Shown: one piece after another, positions 22,121 to 32,783 of the stretch
Numbering within the stretch: position 1 is the stretch's first letter
Layout: each line of letters begins with the position of its first letter
From: Plutella xylostella
Taxonomy: Eukaryota; Arthropoda; Insecta; Lepidoptera; Plutellidae
Length of the DNA stretch: 64,000 nucleotides
Direction of reading: 5' to 3'
NCBI RefSeq assembly: GCF_932276165.1
Contig: NC_064008.1
Coordinates: 5,089,001-5,153,000 of the forward strand
Translations under genes and position numbers: made by a program
Notes under the pieces: model-generated
What the model was told of the DNA's origin: nothing
What the model saw: the letters and a program-made list of their open reading frames with translations, nothing else
The model's database searches: none

Positions 22121-22146
22121 ACTTCAGGAGGCAAGCCTCCTGAAGT
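22121..22146 (+). promoter_or_regulatory. Perfect 12-bp hairpin in the LINE 3' UTR
   Basis: ACTTCAGGAGGC, AA loop, then GCCTCCTGAAGT, starting 5 nt after the ORF2 stop. LINE 3' structures can serve as recognition sites for their own reverse transcriptase; that role here is inference. Confidence 0.6.
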
Positions 22147-22171
22147 GACCTCATCTTAGTCGCTTTATAAC

Positions 22172-22200
22172 GGGAGAAGGCGCCTTACGACGCCTTCCCC
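22172..22200 (+). promoter_or_regulatory. Second hairpin in the LINE 3' UTR
   Basis: GGGAGAAGGCG and CGCCTTCCCC flank a short loop. It is imperfect, with one bulge. Confidence 0.5.
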
Positions 22201-22367
22201 AAACGTTAGGCAAAGTTGCAGAGGTCGCAGGACCGCAACAAATAGGTATCCCTTAGAAAAAAAAAAAAAAAAAACCTTGTTTTGATTGTTAATCATTTTG
22301 TTTGCGACTGTTGCCGTCAGCCCTTTCAGTGGTGACTATACTTTAGCGGTTTATACCTTTTCTAGTC

Positions 22368-22612
22368 TATTCTATTCTCTGTGGGGGTGTAAGTACCTGC
22401 ACCTGGCTCTCTCGAGTGGAACCTTCGTGCATATCCCCAAGGTCTGAACTGCCTTCCTAAGCTTGGACCATTTCCCACCACGCTGGTCCACTGCGGGTTG
22501 GTGGGTTCACATATATCTAGTGTGCTAGATCTAGATATGCAGGTTTCCTCACGATGTTTTCCTTCACCGTAAGAGTGATGGTATTTATTGTACTTAACTT
22601 AAAATAACTCAT
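22368..22612 (-). mobile_element. SINE family 3 copy, (AGAAT)n tail
   Basis: On the minus strand it contains GTGAGGAAACCTGCATATCT, CCAACCCGCAGTGGACCAGC and GCCAGGTGCAGGTACTTACA, and ends in an AGAAT tail (plus strand CTATTCTATTCT at 22368-22379). The same family is at 34712-34803 and 42735-42990, where a tRNA-like head is visible. Confidence 0.7.
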
Positions 22613-22760
22613 TGGTACAGTGCAGTAGTTAGTGACTCTGGCTGTTGAGCGGAGGGTTGCATCCTCAGCCGGGGCTGATATTTGTAAATATGTACCTCCA
22701 TAAATAATTAAACACAGAGATTGGCTTTCGGGTGTTGGACAGATGGTTATATAGTGTTGC
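22613..22760 (+). mobile_element. tRNA-derived SINE-like head inside the right copy
   Basis: Counterpart of 16780-16930. It shares CAGTAGTTAGTGACTCTGGC and GGCTTTCGGGTGTTGGACAG, but the B-box region is shortened. Confidence 0.6.
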
Positions 22761-23695
22761 AACCACCATGCGAAGAGTGGACAATAAAATACCAGCATAA
22801 CAATGCAATGACATACTAGCATAGAGTCTTCCAGTATTTAGAGAGGGCCATAGCCGAAAGATAATTATGGACAAATTTTTCAGTTAGTCCATATTTCTTA
22901 ATAAACATGAACGTATTTCAAAATTTATTAATTCTCTATTTCTGTTTTCGTCCGATTTCATTTCTAAACTATTCTAGAAGGGAACACTGCAGCTGGCAGA
23001 TGGCTATCTGTACACATAGACCCTACTTTAGTAAATAACTCCAATTTATATGATTTTATATTTACCAGAATGACTTTTGCTATAGTTAAAACCGAAATTG
23101 CACTCATACCGAGGTACAATCGCTGTCATGAGAGCACGCTAGCGCTCGCCTCCACTTGAACCCCGATAAGCTTCGTCGCTGTTAGATTTCAAAGGTACAG
23201 GTTTATAAGACGTTGCAATAATATGATGCTAAGTGTAACTCTATCGTAACGCAGATAAAATACTTGATCAATCCTGTAGCTACCTATACCGCCATTAGCT
23301 TTAATAATAAATGAAATACCTAAATAATTTTAGTCGCTTCAAATATTCAGACATCCGTTTAAAACGATGTGTGAGTATCCATATAAAATATAAATAATAA
23401 TAAATAAAAAATATACCTAGTACCTTCTCATACTTCTATTCTCTTTTGACTCTTTCCCGAAAGTTTGCGTTCGTTGAATTAATCTCGTTCTCGTTCCGAC
23501 ATCATCAAAATATCAACAAAAAGGCAAAATATCAAATATCTAGGTCAAACTTGCTGAGTTCGGCGGTTCACAAAACAACATAATAAAAATAAGACTATAA
23601 CACTTTTCACGGCAAACAAACGTTACGCTGGAATAGGCTTAGGGTTGCCAGCTACTGGTAGGAAAAAATATAAATAAAATTATTACCAACATTAA

Positions 23696-24686
23696 CCGTA
23701 GAGTAGTCGCGCCTTTTTTTGTGACGCGAGTGCTCGCGTGGCGGCATTTTGCCGCCCATATTAAAATGTATTTTTTGGACACTTAATAATTACTAAAACT
23801 TATAAGTAAATGTATATAATTTGAATCATATGGTATTAGAAAAAGTAATATTTATAGTTTTTATATTATAATTGTTCATTATATGAGCTATCGTTCATGC
23901 TTCGGGAAAAATTCTGATCTTTTAGGTATAAATTTGTCTTAAGCCACACAAAATCAATAAATCGCAAAATTATAAAAAAAATTGACGTTATCGAGCATCT
24001 ACAGCATTTATTTCAGCAACACAGCCCTGAAACATGAACACATAGTGTTCGTTGCACAGTAACTTTCTTCATGTATTGCACCCTTTTTTGACCTGCTATT
24101 TTTCTTATATGGATATAGTTATAGGCATGTACCCTCTCTTCTTCAGCGTGTTTTTTGTTGGTCCAGTGGTACAAAACGGGGGATTTGTACCACCGGACCA
24201 ATTAAAAATACTTATGTACTGTCCATATGTAAGATTTTATTGTTATACGTCGTGTAGTTATGGGCAGAGCTATTTTTTCCAGGTAAATTCATCGTAAAAT
24301 TAACTCTTTAGTAAATTAACAAAGTTATATCATAAATCAAATGTAAACTGAAATAGATACATACCTACATTATATTTACATTATTATTATCAAAAAACAC
24401 TGAAAAATTTACAATATTTCATAACAATTGTAAAAAAATAACTTTAATTTTACTGACGCGAGTGCTCGCGCGGTGAGCATTATGCCGCCCCGTGCGATAC
24501 ACTCTCTTCAATTCTCTCTTCCTGCTGTAACCTGTGCACTCAATTTCTCCAAATTTACGTAACATGTAGGAGAAGACCGAGAGGGCAGCTACATAGGCGC
24601 TGGACCTTGAGGAGTGCATAGTTCACAAAATAATAAACATTCTTTGCTGAGGGCGGCAAAATGCTCATAGCGCGAGCACTCTAGGG
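23696..24686. mobile_element. Non-autonomous piggyBac-type element with TTAA target
   Basis: TTAA flanks both ends (23692-23695 and 24687-24690). Termini are CCGTAGAG on the left and CTCTAGGG on the right, near the CCYTAGA-type ends of piggyBac elements. A subterminal palindrome GCGAGTGCTCGCG occurs near both ends (about 23726 and 24458), each followed by a GGCGGCA/TGCCGCC block. No transposase frame is recognisable in the 991 bp. The left segment copy shows an empty CTTAA site near 18113-18116. Confidence 0.82.
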
Positions 24687-24918
24687 TTAAGAAAATACAT
24701 AGTTTTGGAGAAAAATATCACATAAATATTACCCACACACAAATCGTCATTAAAAATAACTTTTATTATTATTGTATCGAATTCTATGATATTTTATAGG
24801 TATAAACCTATAAATCGACAAAATTGGACGGACAATTTGAACGGATTGGATTAGGTTATCGTTTTAATTTTCAGTGCAGACTCAGATATAAAACTTTACT
24901 TATAAAGCGATTTTCTAT

Positions 24919-25436
24919 CAGTGTTAAATAAAAATACTGGCAACACTCGATAGCCAAAGAAAGAGGATAGAATCGCTCCATTTCCCTATTATAATGCTCG
25001 TAACCATTTTTCATTTCACTAGTCAGTCGGATTTCAGTGGTCGGTTGTCGGATCACTGAATATTATTCCTATTTACAATCATTTTCCTGATTATTTCTTT
25101 AGTTCCACTGACTTATATAGCAAATGAATACCTGTGTATTCTACATTGAGTTCTTCAAATTTAGTACCTAGTAGACCAATAGTAGATAGACCAACTCGCA
25201 GTAAACCAGCTAGCTTGGTGACAGACACACAGCAATCACTGTTAAAATACATAATTAAACATCCAATACATAAATGCATGCACTGGGAAAGTGTTGAAAA
25301 CTGTTTTCCAGCAATTTAAAACAAATACAATCATCAATACATTCGATTAAGATATCTCGCAACTACCTATTTCTAAAGCGAGTAACTATATAAATTTATC
25401 CTGTCTAGACGTATATGTCCTAACTACCTCGTTACA
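24919..25436. other. Intergenic, no gene recognised
   Basis: AT-rich. The small opposing frames at 25091-25319 share no known domain. Confidence 0.35.
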
Positions 25437-25986
25437 GGGGAGTCACTTTAGCTTACGAAAAACGATGCTAGTGCGATAACATCTTAGATTCACAATAAAC
25501 GAACAAGATGATATGTCACATACAAAATCAAAGCAAAAAACTTTTCGCATTTTGTTTCATTTTAAACAGTTTTAAGTTCAACCTAATGACAATCATTGCA
25601 TCAATGAATAAAGTGACAAATCTTCTAGCCGGACTAATTCAAAATAAGAGCATAGTGGTAAAATTGGGGTGTTATTATTCGAGACGTAGAATTGACTCTA
25701 TCTTGTAAAAGCTCAATAATACTCTATAAGCTTAGGCCCGGGTCTCCTATTACGCGCCGTGGGTCGCGTCCAGCGTCACGCCGTAGGCCGTGTTACAATG
25801 CTCACTACGTCTACGCGCCAACGTCGGCGTGTGAAGGAGACCGCATCAGTACATTTCTATAGTGAGCATCGTGACGCGGCCTACGGCGTGACGCTGGACG
25901 CGACCTACGGCGTAAATAGGAGACCCGGGCCTTACTGATTGCATGAAAGCGCTCGTTCGTTTGTTTTGGTCTAGAGTAACCTCCCA
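25437..25986. mobile_element. GGGTCACTCTA-family MITE, degraded, with nested Harbinger MITE
   Basis: The left end GGGGAGTCACTTTAG and right end CTAGAGTAACCTCCC are inverted. The interior keeps CGAAAAACGATG, GACTCTATCTTG and ATTGCATGAAAGCGCTCGTT. A perfectly delimited MITE interrupts it at 25735-25931. Confidence 0.6.
25735..25931. mobile_element. 197-bp PIF/Harbinger-type MITE, TTA target
   Basis: The termini GGCCCGGGTCTCCTATT and AATAGGAGACCCGGGCC are perfect inverted repeats flanked by TTA (25732-25734 and 25932-25934). The CpG-rich interior is also near-palindromic (GCGTGACGCTGGACGCGACC against its mirror). Confidence 0.85.
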
Positions 25987-26059
25987 GTTTGCAGCTGGGA
26001 TGGCTAAAATAATAGGGCCTTGCACAAAGGTTCCACTCAAGTGAGCGTCGGGCGAGCTA

Positions 26060-26110
26060 TACAGAATGCTGCAAAAGTGGTATAGGTAGTAAGCCGAGAA
26101 ATGATGACTG
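26060..26110. mobile_element. Remnant of the CAGGGTGTTGC MITE
   Basis: TATACAGAATGCTGCAAAAG followed by AGTAAGCCGAGAAA matches one decayed arm of the family. Confidence 0.4.
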
Positions 26111-26124
26111 TAGGTAATTAAAAA

Positions 26125-26270
26125 AAAAATGTCTCTCTTAGCTCGTAGGGTTGCCTGGAAGAGATCGCTTTTACCGATAAGTCCGCCCGTATTGTATTAT
26201 AGATTTTAAGTCTTAAATGTTATTTTAAGTGTTTTATGTACAATAAAGTTATACTACTACTAATTTAGTT
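26125..26270 (+). mobile_element. LINE 3' end with GCGATCGCTTTT-type hairpin block
   Basis: GGTTGCCTGGAAGAGATCGC, TTTTACCGATAAG, then GTACAATAAAG is a 3' tail found throughout Lepidoptera. Relatives here are at 37440-37560 (minus) and 48030-48095. Confidence 0.6.
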
Positions 26271-27833
26271 ATAACCTTTGAAAAAAATGGTCTACCGTCA
26301 GACATTTTTTTTTTGGCTGTGGGAAAAGTTTTTGTAATGTACACACGCTGCGAGCTGATCTCTATCTATCGATTATTGACTACCGATCATCGATACTTTC
26401 TGTCATGATCTAGAAATCATAAAACTGAAAGTAACAAATGATGATATTGATAAGTAACAAATGATATAGATAGTTAGTTAGAATACCTATTTTCTTTATT
26501 TATACACACACATAAAATAAACTTACTTAACTTAAATACTATGTACAAAAATGTACACATATACTTAATAGATGTTCCCTTATTTTTTACACTGTTTTCG
26601 TAATTAACAAAACAGGTAATTAAATAACAGTATGCAACAAGCAAAACATCTGAAAAATGTCCTTCCACATCTCATTAAAGACAACGTATTTCTTTAGCTG
26701 ACATCATCATCACATACTCAAAAGAACATTTCATTAAGGAGATGAGAAAATTTGCGGATACAATTTTTTGAAACTATCTACTATATATATTGAATTGCCT
26801 TTTTATTTTTATTCTGTATGCAATTAAATTATGTTGACATTTTTTTATGTTGTATGTAACTAAACTGTTTTTTATGCAATAAAGTTTCTTTTCTTTTTTT
26901 TTATTTAAATTTAAAATACTATTGTTTTTATTGTTTCACCTAATTGCTTGCTGATTATGATTGTAATATTAACTATTTGACATCTGAAATTATTTATTTA
27001 TTTATCTTTGTATAATAATTATCATGCATGTTTATGAATATAACTTACTAACATAGACTAAGGATACATTGTTACTAACACACTTTATGGATTGTAATAT
27101 CTGAAAATAAATAAATAAAATTATTATTATTATAAAAATAATATTCTCGAATTTTTAAAAGTCTTAGGACTAAAGGGTCCGTCTGACCTCCTCAGTGAGA
27201 CTCTTGCAACATCCTATTTATTTACTTTTATAAAATATCGTTTTCGGAGTTTTTCTATCGAGCTTTTTCAATACGGTTTATAAAATCATAACATTGACCC
27301 TGAATGTGTTTTTTCTCAGATTTTCATTCATTTCTCCTGTGTCCTGTATTCCTCAGATTCGTCTCCGCAAATACCGTAATGTTCTTTAAAAAAAGGTTTA
27401 TATTAAGCGTGTTTTTCCTTTATTTTTTCCACTCTCTTGCTTTTGTGTAATGGAAAATAAATTATGCTTGATGGATCGCGTTCCGTCCGTGAAACGGCCG
27501 ACTGTTCCCGAAACAAAGTATATTTCTATACCCATATTACACACGTAATATAATGTATGTATTTACGAGTCTGGTGTAAAACTCGTAAACAATTTGGTAG
27601 TATGCGTCTCATTAACAATTAGAAAACAGCGACCGTGCATCTTCAAAATAATAAATTTCAATACGCATTAATAAGTATAATCTGTCAATGGAGTGCTTCA
27701 TTTAAGGGCTGTTTTTCAACGGGCATAATAAAAGTTATTTGGGGAATAATTCTGGTGCTTACATCTGAATATTTGTGTAAGAAGTTACAGCAAGAAGTTT
27801 ATTCCTTAGATGATAATTAGGTATATCTATTAT
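26271..27833. other. AT-rich intergenic with retroposon 3'-end scraps
   Basis: At about 26486-26590 (minus) TTTATTTATACACACACAT...ATGTACAAAAATG parallels 37450-37520, another LINE tail. AATAAA-containing T/A-rich ends lie near 26880 and 27105. No protein is recognisable. Confidence 0.4.
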
Positions 27834-27971
27834 GGCTGATTTTTCAATGGTCAGATAAGCATTATCTGAAGAATAAAATTGTTGCTGTCATTGTCTAATA
27901 CAAACATTCAGATGTTACAGCAACAATTTTATTCCTCAGATAACACTTATCTGACTATTGAAAAATCAGCC
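27834..27971. mobile_element. 138-bp palindromic MITE, GGCTGATTTTTCAAT family
   Basis: GGCTGATTTTTCAATGGTCAG and CTGACTATTGAAAAATCAGCC are near-perfect inverted repeats, and almost the entire element pairs. A related copy is at 41341-41478. Confidence 0.8.
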
Positions 27972-28588
27972 CTTAATAATAGAACTTTAGCTATTGAAAA
28001 AGAATTCCTAAGATAATTATTATTATGAAAAGCTTGCAGTTCAGAGTGTGTAAAAATTGTGTGGTCTACTTTTCGATGCGACTAAATAAAAAAAAAACCT
28101 GATCATATTTCAGGAAGGCTATTGCAAGCAATGAGGCATTGCAACTACCCTGTAATAATGCAGCCCATATTATGCACTCAACATCATAAATTACATGAAC
28201 AATAATGAACATAGGCAAACAGAGTTTCGCTACATTGAGTACATAATTGAGGAGAAACAGAATTAGTTAGTGCACCATGCCCCATTTGGGATTTGCCAAA
28301 AGTTTCGTTTTGTTCCTAGTAGCTGCAAGTTGAAAGCTTTAGTAAAGGCTACAAAAGTAAAGTTCTACAGGCAAAAAATATATAAATACCTGGGTATTTA
28401 ATGACATCAATTTTGGCTACAGAGTTTCCCTTTGGTAAACAAGAAACGAACAAGATAGAGTAGTACACACAAAAACAGAGCTAAATTCCTTCTGTTCGTA
28501 TGAATATGAACTTATACAGCTATAAGCAGTAATCAAACTGTCAACAATTGGAGCAATGAATAAAATCACAAATCTTCTAACCGAACCA
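27972..28588. other. Intergenic, repeat remnant at right edge
   Basis: 28540-28588 (AATGAATAAAATCACAAATC...) matches 25600-25640 and is cut by the Helitron at 28589. The rest is unremarkable. Confidence 0.4.
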
Positions 28589-28799
28589 TCCTAATCCTAA
28601 CTAATATTATAAATGTGCAAGTAACTGTGTCTGTCTGTCTGTCTCTTACTCTTTCACGCCAAAACTACTGAACGGATTTAAATGATATTTGGTATACATA
28701 TATGGTCTAAACCTTGAGAAAGAACATAGGCTACTTTTTATCCAGAAAATCCCACGGGAAAACTTTTTAAGGCGAAGCGAAGCTTACAGGAACAGCTAA
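28589..28799 (+). mobile_element. Lep1-like Helitron ending CTAA
   Basis: It starts TCCTAATCC and ends CAGCTAA, still within the CTRR rule, between A and T. The uninterrupted counterpart of its flanks (GCCGGACTAATTCAAAATAA) is at about 25628. Confidence 0.82.
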
Positions 28800-29098
28800 T
28801 TTCAAAATAAAAGCTCACTTGGAATGTGATAGTTAGTTGTCTAGACGTTTTGCATCGACACTCTATCTTGGTAATTTATTGTTTATCAAAAAAGTTTACA
28901 ATTTATACAACGAAACATAGTTACATTACAACGAAATATAGTGTTTCGAAGACCCCGCTGATTAAATTATTCGCACGTTTCTAATCGCACCAGTACCTAT
29001 AACAAGTGGTTTACGACTGAAAGGCAACTAGCCTAAGCCAATTAATGTAATAGGTCGTCTATTTACATACATGTGCGTTCCAATGTAGGAGCTTTACT
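28800..29098. other. AT-rich spacer
   Basis: No supported feature. Confidence 0.35.
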
Positions 29099-29235
29099 CG
29101 ATGTAACGAAAAACTAAGTCTCGGAACGCAGCTGCGCGAGCCACGACTCTATCTCGTTGTATTAAATGTGCCGATTGCACGGCAGCTCTTGTTTGTTTGT
29201 TTTTCGGCAGTGTAGAGTGACACCCCAGTACCAAT
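29099..29235. mobile_element. GGGTCACTCTA-family MITE copy
   Basis: ACGAAAAACTAAG, CTGCGCGAGCCACGACTCTA, CGTTGTATTAAATGTGCCGA, and TAGAGTGACACCCC at the right end match the other copies in order. The left terminus is eroded. Confidence 0.65.
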
Positions 29236-29728
29236 GTCAGTTTCTGGAAGCATGTAGTTTGAGGCACGTTGCGTCTTCAGAGGGGAATTTCATAAATGAT
29301 CCACCACGGCAAGTCATCCCAAACAACAATGGTGGAAAATTATCAGTAAAATATGAAACACTTTTTTTTACCTTAGCATTTCATTTTAAGTGGCTCAAAA
29401 TAATAACATTGAAATTCATTTCATTCATACCAAGCCTTTACGACTTTTGATATTACAAAATAAAAATATGATAATTCATACAAACCTAACTTTTTATGTT
29501 TCTTGTTGCTACAGTTATTTCTTTAGCTCCTCGGGTACAACGAACTATCAGGTAGATCATAAATAAATTCCCACCCTGTACACGAGTAGTATAATAGCAA
29601 GTCTATAGTTGAGACTCCTTTGGTCAAAGGAGCAGTGGGATTGCCGGATGCGGCAGCTGAGCCGACGCTCGGTGGCTGAGGCGCGGATGTGGGAAATGGA
29701 ATTGGAGAAGGTCATTTGTGTTAAAATA
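29236..29728. other. Intergenic, nothing recognised
   Basis: The frame at 29166-29450 reads through repeat DNA and has no family resemblance. A GC-richer patch near 29625-29700 is unexplained. Confidence 0.35.
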
Positions 29729-29947
29729 CACTCCCGGACAATGAAAAAGTCCATTCAGAAAATCAACAAATTACTCCTATACGAAAAAATGTTACTAAAT
29801 GACGCCTTCTGAAATAATTATTTAAGTATATTTAATTTGTAATTGCATCAGAATATTTTGTTCAAATATTCGATTAAATGTTAAAATAAATTGAGGCTAT
29901 TTCGTGACTTCATTTTGTTAGTGGAACTGTTTCTATGCCCGTGATTG
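29729..29947. mobile_element. CACTCACGGGCA-family MITE
   Basis: TA-CACTCCCGGACAATGAAA at the left and CTATGCCCGTGATTG-TA at the right. The interior matches 8304-8522. Confidence 0.8.
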
Positions 29948-29952
29948 TACAA

Positions 29953-30355
29953 TGATGATGTTAGGTGTAGTGGTTAGTGGCCCTGACTGCTATGCCCAAG
30001 GTCGCGGTTTGATTTTCGGCTGGGGGAGATATTTTGTTCAAAGTCTTTTGTACTCGGGTTTTGGGTGTTAATGTTTTATGTAGGTATAATACAATATTAT
30101 GTAACCCCCTTATTCATAAAAAAGTTACTGGACAGATTAGCTATTGATTGTTCTCTAATAAATTGTTCTCTGTCAGAGAGGGACAGAACAGTTCAATAGT
30201 TAGTCCGTTCAGTAACTTTTTTATGAATAAGGGGGTAAGTATCTATCTATGTATCGGTGTAGATATAAATATTACCACTGTCAAATACCCATATTACAGG
30301 TTCTGCCAGGTTTGGGGTCGGATAGGCGTGTGTGAGATGTCCCCACATTATTATT
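29953..30355 (+). mobile_element. tRNA-derived SINE, family 2, with nested MITE
   Basis: A-box-like GGTGTAGTGGTTAG and B-box-like GGTTTGATTTTC form the head. The 3' body reads TTTGGGGTCGGATAGGCGTG, GATGTCCCCACAT, then (ATT)n. The same family is at 31068-31395 and 59498-59725. The element at 30105-30235 interrupts it. Confidence 0.75.
30105..30235. mobile_element. 131-bp palindromic MITE with TAA target
   Basis: CCCCCTTATTCATAAAAAAG and CTTTTTTATGAATAAGGGGG-type ends are flanked by TAA (30102-30104 and 30236-30238), suggesting PIF/Harbinger origin. A shrunken relative is at 61747-61800. Confidence 0.8.
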
Positions 30356-31067
30356 TATTTTATATAACATACAGACGAATTTGGAAACTTTTACTTATAA
30401 TAAATATTTTTTTCTGAATGAGCTTCGTTTTGTTATTATAGGCTTTACGCATGTTGGGATCAAAAGTAGTAGGTATCTACCTATAATGTCACATATTATA
30501 AGTTATGTGTGGGTGTTGGAATATAATTTATGATTTTATTTTCAGCTGCTGATTGTTTAACTCTTATACCATGAATGTTGACTATATGCATTATAGTTTT
30601 CAAAATTCATTTTTGGTCACGCAAGATTGTATTAGGTGCTTACCAAATAAAACGTCCAGTATATTCCCAAGTTGGGTCGTGATGAAGGTAAGTTTACACT
30701 TTTAACAATAACATCTGCTATACGAGTCTCGAGGGCGTCTAGCCGACCCTACTCCATAGTACTTATACAGAACTAGCCTTGAAATTCTAAGAACCCTTCA
30801 AGCCTTTTTATTTGTTAAAGTTAGATTGGAAAAGTAGAAAAATAAATTGCGCTGCAGTGAAAGGAATGACATATACATACATACATACAGTACAGACAGT
30901 AATATTTATGTAGAATTTTATCAATGATTTACCCAAAGCGAAGTAAATAATATAATAACTATCATCATCAGCTTATAGCAGTCCATTGCTGGACGTGAGC
31001 CTCTTACAAAACCCGCCACTGGATGTGATATCCCAAAAACTTTGCAAATAATAATAATAATAATATA
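30356..31067. other. Intergenic with a short RTE-tail fragment
   Basis: 30970-31000 carries TAGCAGTCCATTGCTGGACG, common in lepidopteran LINE 3' regions and also seen at about 47131-47156. An (ATA)n run precedes the next SINE. Confidence 0.4.
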
Positions 31068-31395
31068 ATATGTGGGGACATCTCACACACGGCCATCCGA
31101 CCCCAAGCTAGGCAGAGCCTGTATTATGGGTATTGGACAGCTGATGTACACAAATACATAGATAGATACATACTAAATATAAATCAACATCCAAGACCCG
31201 AGTACAAATATCTGTCTTTATACAAATATATCTGCCGCTGATTTCTCATCAAGTGCTTAAATATAATTTTTAAAATAATAGAATATTAAAATTTCTTTCA
31301 ACAAATAATCCCCCAAATGCCCCAGCCGGGAATCAAACCCGGGACCTTCGGCATAGCAGTCAGGGTCTCTAACCACTACAGCAGTCGGCCGTCAA
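31068..31395 (-). mobile_element. tRNA-derived SINE, family 2
   Basis: On the minus strand the head has GCTGTAGTGGTTAG (31373-31384 region) and B-box GGTTTGATTCC (31329-31339). The tail end at about 31070 is ATGTCCCCACAT followed by (TAT)n. The tRNA-like head and body order match 29953-30355. Confidence 0.82.
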
Positions 31396-31625
31396 TAATA
31401 TAGCATCTCAAAAAAATGCATAAGAAATATGTTTTCATTTTACGGATTTTGTTCTGATCGTTCAATCTTCGAACAGCTCGACTCTTATCCAGTTTTTTGC
31501 TGCATTCTATTTCCGACCCAACACTGTTCACGATCGAAACGAGAATCTGACAGTCGGGTGACATCGGTTTAGATAGTGACATCAAATTTTAGACGAATGA
31601 AACTCAAATTCAGTATTCTGTACGC
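31396..31625. other. Short spacer
   Basis: No supported feature. Confidence 0.35.
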
Positions 31626-31798
31626 CTAGTACAGGATTTGCAATTTTTGAAAACTATAAAAGTTTACGTTTTCTTCTGTCATCTGCATCGATTATATTAT
31701 GTCAAAAATTGCATGATAGTTTCCGATAGAGGCGCCACTTTGTATGCTAGAAAACGTAAACTTTTATAGTTTGCGACAATCTAACAAACCTGTACTAG
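31626..31798. mobile_element. 173-bp MITE with CTAG at both ends
   Basis: CTAGTACAGGATTTGC and the mirror AAACCTGTACTAG bound arms that share ACTATAAAAGTTTACGTTTT with its reverse complement. CTAG may be the target duplication. Confidence 0.7.
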
Positions 31799-32673
31799 AT
31801 CCACTGCTGCCGCCATAAATACGACTCTGTTATTAGTGGAACGCGCATTTAACGATTTAATCGATGTGTAATATACCTAGGTACATATTTTTTATTGATT
31901 GGGTTTACAAATAATACGGTAATAATGATGTCATTAAATACTCAAAAGATACTTCTCCATACAAAATTGATGTACTAGTTTCATACGTGCATGTTAGGTA
32001 TGTCACATCGACTTAACACTAGAACTTTAACTAAGCTAATTAAACTTACCCCAGCATGAGAGAGAAGGTCAGATAATTTAGTGCCAGAATACTTAGTGCC
32101 TTTGTTTTGATACCTAACCTAAAGTTTCTAGTAAACAAATGTTAACCACACGTAATATTTACTCTATGATTTTATAACTGAAAGTAATCTTTAGACTTAC
32201 TTTAATTTGTAGGTATTATGAAAATTTCAAGTTGTGAACATTAAATAATATGAAAAGAAAGTACCTAACTGAAAATTGTGTATTTTTTTCAACAAAAAAC
32301 GAGTAACGAATGTGCTTTACTAACTAAAATTGGCTCGACCTAGATAAAGTTTATATACAATCAAACAAAAGGGTTTCAATTAGCAGAATGTTGTCCAGTT
32401 CAGGTATCCTAGATAAATACTGGAATATCTGAAATTTAGAATAACTATCGTAGTTTTTTTTTGTTAAAAATATTATAAAGTTCAATCCTGTCATCCATAG
32501 GTCATCCTGATATTTTAAATACATAAATTGACCCTTAAATTCCACCTATTTAAGTAGGTAAGTATATGAGTTTTATGGTACAGATAATGCATGTTCTAAT
32601 TTTCTCTCTTCGATCATCTATACTAAGCGTTTTCATATCTCATGAAAGTGCATTTTGGTTTACTATGCCTGGT
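31799..32673. other. AT-rich intergenic DNA
   Basis: No gene or repeat recognised. Confidence 0.35.
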
Positions 32674-32783
32674 GTTACGAAGCGGTTACGGAGTTGCTAC
32701 GATGCGGCTACGAGATTACTACGAAGTTGCTACGTAGTGGCTACGCGGTTGCTACGACGTGCCTATATTGTTGCTAACACATT
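32674..32783. repeat. Minisatellite with 11-bp period
   Basis: About ten 11-mers of the form GCTACGNNGNN (GTTACGAAGCG, GTTACGGAGTT, GCTACGATGCG and so on) run head to tail. The last two units are degraded. The frame across it (RLRSCYDAATRLLRSCY) is a by-product of the repeat. Confidence 0.85.

Larger units (their letters stand above)
18329..22274 (+). mobile_element. Jockey-clade LINE, 5'-truncated, with poly(A) tail
   Basis: The order is partial ORF1 (gag-like), ORF2 (endonuclease plus reverse transcriptase), a 3' UTR of about 140 bp with two hairpins, and a tail of about 17 A (22257-22274). The 5' end cuts into ORF1. ORF2 is intact, so the copy is probably young. It lies exactly at the junction of the two flanking direct repeats. 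Confidence 0.9.
22275..24918. repeat. Right copy of the directly repeated segment
   Basis: It begins directly after the LINE poly(A) and matches 16405 onward. Its end at about 24918 (CTTATAAAGCGATTTTCTATC) aligns with the sequence just before the LINE (CTTATAAAGTCAATTTTTAT). It contains a SINE (22368-22612) and a piggyBac-type element (23696-24686) not present in the left copy. Confidence 0.8.
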
